Assembly (NCBI GenBank): GCA_015660615.1
Contig: DQKQ01000245.1
Coordinates: 1-15,440, forward strand
Length of the DNA stretch: 15,440 bases
Source: Flavobacteriales bacterium
GTDB lineage: Bacteria > Bacteroidota > Bacteroidia > Flavobacteriales_D > Sanyastnellaceae
Direction: 5' to 3'
Shown here: in pieces, positions 1 through 5,723 of the stretch
Numbering within the stretch: the first letter of the stretch is position 1
How the letters are laid out: every line of letters starts with the position of its first letter
Translations under genes and position numbers: made by a program
The notes under the pieces: model-generated
Database searches by the model: none
Told to the model about the DNA's origin: nothing
What the model saw: only the letters and a program-made list of their open reading frames with translations

Positions 1-481
1 ATTCAATATCTCCTGTTACAGTAGTTACCCCCAAGTCACCGGCTGCAAGTAACAAGGCCCCAATAAGCCCTATAGTCAGCCCGGAAAATTGAACTTTAGA
101 AACAACAGTTTTAAACACAAATGCGGCCACAATCATTGTAAACAAAGGCGTAAGTGCATTCAGCATTCCTACGATTGCTGATGGGATAGAACTTACAGCT
201 GAGGTAAATAGATATGCGGGGAATAAATTACCCAATGTGCCAATTGCTAAAAGAGACAGCATTTGAGATCTTTTTATCGATTTCAAATATTTTATAGTAA
301 TAGGCAAGAGCACTATTCCAGCTATAGCTATTCGCAAAGCAGCGACTTCTACAGGTGTATAAACAAACTCCCCGGAAGAGTCGAAAATAGCAATCTTCAT
401 TAAAATAAAGGAGCTGCCCCAAACAAATGCTAAGAGAAGTAGAGCTCCCCAGATTACTATTTTTGATTTATTATTTTGCAC
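1..481 (-). CDS. DMT-superfamily (EamA) transporter, partial at the left window edge
   Basis: About 160 codons of the N-terminal part are visible, read on the minus strand; the C-terminal half lies outside the window. The protein starts MQNNKSK and then alternates hydrophobic helices with short basic loops. It carries family hallmarks: the first-helix sequence WGSSFILMKIA, the AALRIAIAG stretch of helix 2, and the helix 4 region SAIVGMLNALTPLFT. About five membrane helices can be seen. EamA/DMT proteins are ten-helix inner-membrane exporters of small metabolites; the substrate cannot be told from sequence. I chose the GTG at 481 because the next in-frame ATG lies about 28 codons in, inside helix 1. 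A TTG at 502 would add seven residues and is possible. A minus-strand TACATTTG box sits just upstream (489-496). The family call is firm; the start is less so. Confidence 0.87.
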   Translation of the reverse strand, partial: MQNNKSKIVIWGALLLLAFVWGSSFILMKIAIFDSSGEFVYTPVEVAALRIAIAGIVLLPITIKYLKSIKRSQMLSLLAIGTLGNLFPAYLFTSAVSSIPSAIVGMLNALTPLFTMIVAAFVFKTVVSKVQFSGLTIGLIGALLLAAGDLGVTTVTGDIE

Positions 482-488
482 AGTTTGG

Positions 489-496
489 CAAATGTA
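489..496 (-). promoter_or_regulatory. Putative -7 box for the DMT transporter
   Basis: The minus strand reads TACATTTG, a perfect TAnnTTTG Bacteroidetes -7 element, ending 7 bases before the GTG start of the transporter. No TTG is found 17-23 bases upstream, so the -33 element is missing or weak. It is the mirror image of the TACATTTG on the plus strand at 525-532. Confidence 0.45.
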
Positions 497-504
497 AGTC
501 AACC

Positions 505-532
505 TTGTATCCACTATTCACACCTACATTTG
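505..532 (+). promoter_or_regulatory. Putative promoter (TTG-N17-TACATTTG) of the metal-domain lipoprotein and ctaA
   Basis: TTG at 505-507 is followed after 17 bases by TACATTTG at 525-532. This fits the Flavobacterium-type consensus TTG-N17-23-TAnnTTTG. The box ends only 4 bases before the ATG at 537, so transcription should begin at or within a base or two of the start codon and leave no room for a ribosome binding site. Confidence 0.6.
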
Positions 533-536
533 TATC

Positions 537-938
537 ATGAATAAAATTTCAACATTACTTGCAACTGCCGTAGTAATTGCCGTTTTTATGCTAACAGGCT
601 GTGAGAGAAATATTGAAGTTTATGATTTGGTAGTTACCGAAGTTAATGAGGTAGGGGAATTGAATAAAACAACGGCAAGGCTTGAAATTAAAGGAATGAT
701 GTGTGAGGTAGGTTGCGTTGCAAAAGTCAAGAAGGAGCTCTTAGAACAGAAAGGAGTTTCAAATGTTACTGTAAATTTTGACATCGACAGAGAGATAGAT
801 TTTGCAACCATAGAGTATGACCCTAAAATCGAGACGGTTGAATCTCTAGCTTCTGTTGTTACTAATATAGCTGATGGTAAGCTTTATGGTGTAACCTCTG
901 CATTAGTGACGAATTACGCGCCGAGTACCTCAAATTGA
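537..938 (+). CDS. Heavy-metal-associated (HMA) domain lipoprotein
   Basis: A 133-residue protein. Residues 1-21 form a lipoprotein signal peptide ending in a lipobox (LTG with Cys22), so the mature protein should be lipid-anchored at the periplasmic side of a membrane. Residues about 46-118 look like an HMA (ferredoxin-like metallochaperone) domain: strand LEIKGM, a metal-loop motif GMMCEVGC with Cys56 and Cys60, helix AKVKKELLEQ, then GVSNVTVNFD. The usual HMA loop is GMTCxxC (CX2C); this one is CX3C, a spacing I recall from other Bacteroidetes HMA proteins and which is also used for copper by Sco proteins. It lies directly upstream of ctaA, whose start codon overlaps its stop, which suggests a role in copper or redox handling during cytochrome oxidase assembly. 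That role is inference from context. The fold call is confident; the metal bound is unknown. Confidence 0.85.
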   Translation: MNKISTLLATAVVIAVFMLTGCERNIEVYDLVVTEVNEVGELNKTTARLEIKGMMCEVGCVAKVKKELLEQKGVSNVTVNFDIDREIDFATIEYDPKIETVESLASVVTNIADGKLYGVTSALVTNYAPSTSN

Positions 939-1918
939 AACGCGTAGCTAATATAGCATTTGTACTGGTTTATATAGTTGTACTTGCTGGTTCTATAGTT
1001 AGAATGACTGGTTCAGGTATGGGTTGTCCAGACTGGCCTAAATGTTTTGGCCTACTTATACCTCCTACGTCTGAAGACCAAATAAAATGGAGTGTTGGAG
1101 TTGAGTATTCAGAAGGAACAATGGTTATTGAGCGTGACACATTGTGGGTATCAAAGGAAGATCATTTGTCATTTGGAGAGGAATTTGAGAGTACTAATTG
1201 GGAGCCATATGCCAAGCATAGTTATGCCAAGTTTAACGCTGTCCATACTTGGATAGAATACTTTAACCGCCTTATAGGTGCCCTCTCGGGGATACCTATA
1301 ATTATTCTATTTATTCTTGCGATAAGGTCGCGAAGAAGAATCCCGATAATTCTCGCGTCAGCGACCGTAGCATCAGTGCTATTTGTTTCTTGGCTTGGAA
1401 AACTTGTTGTAGAAGGTAATTTGATACCGTTCTCAATTACCATTCACATGGTGAGTGCTTTGGCAATACTGGTTTTACTTGTTGGGTTAATCCAACACCT
1501 TGAAGGCACAAAAACATTAATTAGAAAAGCCACCAGAAACTGGATATTTATCTCACTATTGATTGCTTTCATGCAATTGGTTTTCGGAACTCAGATCCGT
1601 GAGGCAGTTGACATTGCTCTTGAGTCTAATGTCTCGAGAGCTAACTTGATTGATTCGCTCCCCGGGTGGTGGGTTTTACACCGTTCAGCTGTTTGGGCAA
1701 TAATTGCAATTCACTTGATGTGGGCTATTCCTATGCTGAAGAATGAGAACTTTAGGAATTACGCTCAAATCACTATAGCTATCCTTTTAGGCCAAACCTT
1801 AACAGGACTGCTGTTCACACAAATGGGCTTTCCGGCATTCGCACAGCCCATTCATATCATCTTAGGGTTCGCCCTAATCCTAATAGACTTCAGAACTTTA
1901 ATAGCTTCGAAGGTCTAA
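935..1918 (+). CDS. ctaA: Haem A synthase, CtaA/Cox15 family
   Basis: A 327-residue polytopic membrane protein of the family that oxidises the C8 methyl group of haem O to make haem A for aa3-type oxidases. The N-terminal helix ends in the hallmark GSGMGCPDWPKCFG, with Cys31 and Cys37 placed as the extracytoplasmic cysteine pair of family members. A long hydrophilic loop (about 40-100) precedes HTWIEYFNRLIG. His residues fit for haem ligation are His171 (TIHMV), His249 (VLHRS) and His307 (PIHII). The canonical EXXHR motif appears as EYFNR (Glu108 to Arg112), so Asn111 stands where His is expected; His104 lies nearby. About eight membrane helices are visible. The start is a TTG at 935 whose last two bases are shared with the TGA stop of the upstream lipoprotein gene (TTGA overlap); the next Met is residue 24, inside the hallmark region. 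Translation is therefore probably coupled. Confidence 0.92.
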   Translation: MKRVANIAFVLVYIVVLAGSIVRMTGSGMGCPDWPKCFGLLIPPTSEDQIKWSVGVEYSEGTMVIERDTLWVSKEDHLSFGEEFESTNWEPYAKHSYAKFNAVHTWIEYFNRLIGALSGIPIIILFILAIRSRRRIPIILASATVASVLFVSWLGKLVVEGNLIPFSITIHMVSALAILVLLVGLIQHLEGTKTLIRKATRNWIFISLLIAFMQLVFGTQIREAVDIALESNVSRANLIDSLPGWWVLHRSAVWAIIAIHLMWAIPMLKNENFRNYAQITIAILLGQTLTGLLFTQMGFPAFAQPIHIILGFALILIDFRTLIASKV

Positions 1919-1941
1919 AAAGTTGTTGTGATTTTTGAGTC

Positions 1942-4308
1942 TTAGCTGCCACACATATCGCAGTCATCACCGTTTTCAATGCTGCACATTTCAATTGCCT
2001 CTTCTTGAGTAAACTCAGGTACTGTAGGTGTATCTTTTGTCTTATACTTCTTGTCTACCGTAAACTTAATGGCATCAGCTGCGGCCTTAGTTCTTAGGTA
2101 GTACATGCCTGTTTTAAGCCCACTTTTCCAAGCGTGAAAGTGCATAGAAGTGAGCTTAGAATTTGTCACATTCTCCATAAAAATATTAAGAGATTGTGAT
2201 TGGCATATGTAAGCACCACGATCTGCTGCCATATCAAGAATTGAACGCTGAGATATCTCCCAGGCGGTTCTGTAAAGCAACTTGATATTGTCAGGAATCT
2301 CATCAATGTTTTGGACTGATCCATTAGCTGCAATCAATCGATTTTTCATATCATCATCCCAAAGGTCGAGCTTGACTAAATCTCTGAGTAGATGCTTGTT
2401 TACAACGATAAACTCACCTGACAATACACGTCTAGTGTAAATGTTAGAAGTGTAAGGCTCGAAACATTCGTTATTTCCTAAAATCTGAGCAGTAGAAGCT
2501 GTAGGCATAGGAGCTATTAACAAAGAGTTCCGCATTCCATGTTTCTTGATCTCCTCTTTAAGCACATCCCACTCCCAACGTTTTGACGGAGTTACATCCC
2601 ACATGTCGTATTGAAGAATTCCTTTTGAAGCAGGTGAGCCTTCAAACGTCTCATAAGCACCATCAACTTTAGCGAGGTCTTTAGATGCGGTACAAGAAGC
2701 ATAGTAAAGAGTTTCAAAAATCTCTTTGTTAAGCTTGCGAGCTTCATCAGAATCAAAAGCATGTCGCATTAAAATAAAAACGTCAGCCAATCCTTGAATA
2801 CCAATTCCGATTGGGCGGTGGCGCATATTTGAATTGCGCGCTTCAATTACTGGATAGTAATTTCTATCAATAATGCAGTTGAGGTTCTTAGTCGTTTGAT
2901 ATGTTATCTCAAATAATTTATCGTGGTCAAATGTTCCATCAGACTTGACAAACTTAGGAAGGGCAATAGAAGCGAGATTGCATACAGCGATTTCGTCTGG
3001 AGCGGTGTACTCGATAATCTCAGTACAGAGATTTGATGAGCGAATTGTCCCCAGGTTCTTCTGATTAGACTTAGAGTTAGCTGCGTCTTTGAATAACATG
3101 TAAGGCGTTCCGGTCTCAACTTGGCTCTCCAGAATTTTAAACCAAAGGTCTTGAGCTTTAATTGTCTTTCTTCCTTTTCCTTCTTTCTCGTACTTAGTAT
3201 ACAGAGCATCGAACTCAGCACTATGTGTCTCAGGCAAGCCCGGACACTCGTTGGGACACATTAAAGTCCAATCCCCATTCTCCTCAACTCTCTTCATAAA
3301 CAAATCTGGAATCCAAAGAGCGTAAAAGAGATCTCTCGCCCTCTGTTCTTCTTTTCCGTGATTCTTTCTCATTTCGAGGAAGTCAAAGATATCAGAATGC
3401 CAGGGTTCTAGGTACATCGCAAAAGAACCCTTTCTACGACCTCCACCTTGGTCAACATATCTAGCGGTATCGTTAAACACTCTCAACATAGGAACTATTC
3501 CGTTTGAGGTGCCATTTGTCCCTTTGATGTATGATCCCTTTGCTCGGATATTATGCATAGCTAAACCGATGCCACCAGCACTTTGAGAAATCTTTGCACA
3601 TTGCTTTAGTGTGTCGTAGATGCCAGAAATACTGTCCTCCTTCATTGTTAAAAGGAAGCAACTTGACATCTGTGGCTTAGGTGTGCCCGAGTTAAATAAA
3701 GTAGGTGTTGCGTGAGTAAACCAACCTTCACTAAGCATGTGATATGTACTCACAACAGATTCGAGGTCATCTTTATGTATTCCTACACTCACCCTCATAA
3801 GCATCTGCTGTGGTCTTTCACAGATAGCTCCGTTCATCTTTAACAAATATGAACGCTCTAATGTTTTAAATCCGAAAAAATCGTAGCTAAAATCCCTGTC
3901 GTAAATAATCTGTGAATCTAAGTATTCTGCATTTTCTTTGATGATTTCATATACATCTTCAGCGATTAAGCTTGCTGGATCACCAGTTACAGGATCTACG
4001 TAGTTATAGAGATCATCTATCGTTTCAGCGAAGGATTTTTTAGTTGCTTTGTGTAAGTTGCTTACCGCGATACGACTAGCAAGACTGGCGTAATCGGGGT
4101 GAGTTACAGCGCTCGTTGCAGCGACTTCTGCAGCTAGATTGTCAAGCTCAGTAGTCGTAACACCATCGTAGACGCCCTCGATAACACGCATAGCAATACG
4201 TTGCGGATCAACAGATTCGTGTAGGCTATAACAAAGTTTTTTAATTCTGGCTGTAATCTTGTCAAATTGAACAAGTTCACGTCTTCCGTCACGTTTAACT
4301 ACGTACAT
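1942..4308 (-). CDS. nrdA: Ribonucleoside-diphosphate reductase, large (alpha) subunit, class Ia, eukaryote-like
   Basis: A 788-residue catalytic subunit that reduces ribonucleoside diphosphates to deoxyribonucleotides in the cytoplasm. Residues 1 to about 90 are an ATP-cone (YVVKRDGRRELVQFDKI), so activity should be switched by ATP/dATP. Catalytic residues can be placed: Cys217 (SSCFLL) and Cys443 (CNLASI) as the redox pair, Asn426-Cys428-Glu430 (NLCTE) with Cys428 as the thiyl-radical residue, Tyr736-Tyr737 (MYYLRT) on the radical path, and Cys783/Cys786 in the tail CDMCGS that re-reduces the active site. The numbering is almost the same as in human RRM1, and the length (788 against 792) agrees. 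It follows nrdB after a 51-base gap and is probably co-transcribed with it. It converges on ctaA with 23 bases between their ends and no clear terminator there. Confidence 0.98.
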   Translation of the reverse strand: MYVVKRDGRRELVQFDKITARIKKLCYSLHESVDPQRIAMRVIEGVYDGVTTTELDNLAAEVAATSAVTHPDYASLASRIAVSNLHKATKKSFAETIDDLYNYVDPVTGDPASLIAEDVYEIIKENAEYLDSQIIYDRDFSYDFFGFKTLERSYLLKMNGAICERPQQMLMRVSVGIHKDDLESVVSTYHMLSEGWFTHATPTLFNSGTPKPQMSSCFLLTMKEDSISGIYDTLKQCAKISQSAGGIGLAMHNIRAKGSYIKGTNGTSNGIVPMLRVFNDTARYVDQGGGRRKGSFAMYLEPWHSDIFDFLEMRKNHGKEEQRARDLFYALWIPDLFMKRVEENGDWTLMCPNECPGLPETHSAEFDALYTKYEKEGKGRKTIKAQDLWFKILESQVETGTPYMLFKDAANSKSNQKNLGTIRSSNLCTEIIEYTAPDEIAVCNLASIALPKFVKSDGTFDHDKLFEITYQTTKNLNCIIDRNYYPVIEARNSNMRHRPIGIGIQGLADVFILMRHAFDSDEARKLNKEIFETLYYASCTASKDLAKVDGAYETFEGSPASKGILQYDMWDVTPSKRWEWDVLKEEIKKHGMRNSLLIAPMPTASTAQILGNNECFEPYTSNIYTRRVLSGEFIVVNKHLLRDLVKLDLWDDDMKNRLIAANGSVQNIDEIPDNIKLLYRTAWEISQRSILDMAADRGAYICQSQSLNIFMENVTNSKLTSMHFHAWKSGLKTGMYYLRTKAAADAIKFTVDKKYKTKDTPTVPEFTQEEAIEMCSIENGDDCDMCGS

Positions 4309-4359
4309 GGCAAATATCTTGAGGTTGGTTCAGGTAGGATAATGAGATGGTATTTTTTT

Positions 4360-5445
4360 TTAAAAGTCAGCTTCCATATTAAAGTTTTTGTTTTCTTCAG
4401 ATCCGTGGTTCATTACCCCGGATTTTTGATATTCTCCAACTCTTTTCTCAAAGAAATTTGTTTTTCCTTGAAGTGAAATCATATCCATAAAGTCAAATGG
4501 GTTTGTGGCGTTATAAACCTTTTCGTTTCCTAGTTCCACAAGTAGTCTGTCCGCAACAAACTCGATGTATTGCTGCATAAGATCTGCATTCATGCCGATG
4601 AGCCTCACGGGAAGAGCTTCAGTAACAAACTCCTTCTCCATATCAACAGCATCAACAATAATTTTCTCTACGGTTTTCTTAGGGAGTTTATTTACAAGAT
4701 GATCGTTGTACAGTAGACAAGCAAAATCACAGTGCATTCCTTCGTCTCGAGATATTAGCTCGTTTGAGAATGTAAGCCCAGGCATAAGGCCTCTCTTTTT
4801 AAGCCAAAAAATCGAACAAAAACTTCCGCTAAAGAAGATGCCTTCAACAGCAGCAAATGCAATTAAGCGCTCAGCAAAACTTCCCTTATCTATCCAGCGC
4901 ATAGCCCACTCAGCTTTTGCCTTAACAAACGGGAGAGTCTCAATTGCATTAAATAAACGATCCTTTTCTTTCGTGTCTTGTATGTAAGTGTCTATTAGTA
5001 AAGAATAAGTCTCGGAGTGTATGTTCTCCATCATAATCTGGAATCCATAGAAAAATTTAGCTTCTGTATATTGAACCTCTTGAACAAAATTCTCCGCGAT
5101 ATTCTCATTTACAATACCATCAGAAGCAGCAAAGAATGCAAGAACATTTTTAATGAAAAACCTCTCATCATCGTTAAGCTTATCGGACCAATCAGTAAGA
5201 TCAGAAGAAAGATCGATCTCCTCAGCTGTCCAAATACTAGCCTCTTGCTTTTTATACTCAGCCCAAATATCGTCGTGTTGAATTGGGAATAAAACAAAGC
5301 GCTTGGGGTTTTCAATTAATATAGGTTCTTCGATAGCTGTGTTTTCGGGCAGCACCTCCTCAATAGATGTTTGTTCGTCTAAAGCGACTTGTTTTGTCTT
5401 GGTCTCGGTCTCGAGCTCGTTTATTTTAGAAGTAGATGCATCCAT
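4360..5445 (-). CDS. nrdB: Ribonucleoside-diphosphate reductase, small (beta) radical subunit, eukaryote-like
   Basis: A 361-residue subunit that houses the di-iron centre and tyrosyl radical and hands the radical to NrdA. The iron ligands can all be placed: Asp109, Glu140, His143, Glu201, Glu235 and His238. The radical Tyr147 is in ENIHSETYSLL. The C-terminal tail NMEADF resembles the eukaryotic R2 tail that docks into the large subunit. Long stretches such as SGSFCSIFWLKKRGLMPG and DRLLVELGNEKV also read like animal R2. Residues 1 to about 44 are an acidic, polar extension without an ATP-cone, which here sits on NrdA. First gene of the nrdBA unit, transcribed away from secA. A weak promoter candidate lies at 5480-5511. 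Unlike the tyrosine-less R2 classes it keeps the radical tyrosine, so a standard di-iron/tyrosyl enzyme is expected. Confidence 0.98.
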   Translation of the reverse strand: MDASTSKINELETETKTKQVALDEQTSIEEVLPENTAIEEPILIENPKRFVLFPIQHDDIWAEYKKQEASIWTAEEIDLSSDLTDWSDKLNDDERFFIKNVLAFFAASDGIVNENIAENFVQEVQYTEAKFFYGFQIMMENIHSETYSLLIDTYIQDTKEKDRLFNAIETLPFVKAKAEWAMRWIDKGSFAERLIAFAAVEGIFFSGSFCSIFWLKKRGLMPGLTFSNELISRDEGMHCDFACLLYNDHLVNKLPKKTVEKIIVDAVDMEKEFVTEALPVRLIGMNADLMQQYIEFVADRLLVELGNEKVYNATNPFDFMDMISLQGKTNFFEKRVGEYQKSGVMNHGSEENKNFNMEADF

Positions 5446-5479
5446 GTCTTTTGTATAATCGTGTTTTAAACCAACGTCT

Positions 5480-5511
5480 CAAAGAAACAATCTAGACCCC
5501 TATTTATGCAA
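5480..5511 (-). promoter_or_regulatory. Weak candidate promoter for nrdBA
   Basis: On the minus strand TTG (5511-5509) is followed after 21 bases by TTTCTTTG (5487-5480), one mismatch from TAnnTTTG. It would leave a leader of roughly 30 bases before the nrdB ATG. No better match was found between 5446 and 5560. No clear NrdR box was recognised. Confidence 0.35.
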
Positions 5512-5649
5512 GGTCATTTCAGCCTCTTTACCATCTAGTTTTTAACACTTATGTTAATAACGAAGTGTGTTACCTTTATTTACTGTACCAAGAGCGGTTA
5601 TAAATTGGTGATGATTTGTAAATTTGAAATAAAAAGGACAGAATTAGGG

Positions 5650-5684
5650 TATGATTTTATAAGTTCAAAAAGCAATCATAAAAT
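5650..5684. repeat. Overlapping inverted repeats upstream of secA
   Basis: TATGATT (5650-5656) is complementary to AATCATA (5674-5680), and ATTTTAT (5654-5660) to ATAAAAT (5678-5684). The two 7-bp stems share bases and cannot form together. They lie between the distal and the start-proximal secA -7 boxes, so they would be in RNA only if the distal box is used; otherwise they would act as DNA. The stems are AT-rich and may be chance. Confidence 0.35.
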
Positions 5685-5711
5685 GGACTTATTTAAGGAA
5701 CGCTGAATGCG

Positions 5712-5719
5712 TACTTTTG
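5712..5719 (+). promoter_or_regulatory. Putative start-proximal -7 box of secA
   Basis: TACTTTTG matches TAnnTTTG exactly and ends 4 bases before the secA ATG at 5724. No TTG is found 17-23 bases upstream, so only the -7 part is supported. A second perfect box, TAAATTTG at 5619-5626, could give a leader of about 95 bases. Confidence 0.5.
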
Positions 5720-5723
5720 CATA

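Larger units (their letters stand above)
5446..5723. other. Divergent nrdB/secA intergenic region
   Basis: The longest gene-free stretch in the window (278 bases, AT-rich). It holds the weak nrdB promoter candidate, two plus-strand TAnnTTTG boxes (5619-5626, TAAATTTG; 5712-5719, TACTTTTG), a bulged inverted repeat (ACACTT 5545-5550 with AAGTGT 5563-5568) and two overlapping inverted repeats at 5650-5684. No tRNA, recognised riboswitch or convincing small gene is seen. A 51-codon open frame at 5551-5706 has no recognisable features. Confidence 0.55.

Noticed and set aside
228..422. Minus-strand 64-residue open frame in the left edge
   Set aside because: It is a frame-shifted shadow; the adjacent frame gives a continuous EamA transporter sequence.
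1919..1941. AAAAA...TTTTT pair between the ctaA and nrdA ends as a two-way terminator
   Set aside because: The stem would be only A-T pairs with no GC-rich part, too weak to call.
4309..4320. GATATTTG two bases before the nrdA ATG as another -7 box
   Set aside because: The TA is missing, the spacing differs from the others, and nrdA most likely follows nrdB in one transcript.
5545..5568. Inverted repeat ACACTT/AAGTGT as an NrdR operator
   Set aside because: It has a 12-base loop and does not match the NrdR box arrangement I know; it remains only a weak repeat.
5551..5706. A 51-codon open frame in the nrdB-secA gap, beginning MLITKCVTFIY
   Set aside because: No recognisable domain, signal or start-site context. 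It overlaps the inverted repeats and a possible promoter box, and its length is within what chance gives in AT-rich DNA.
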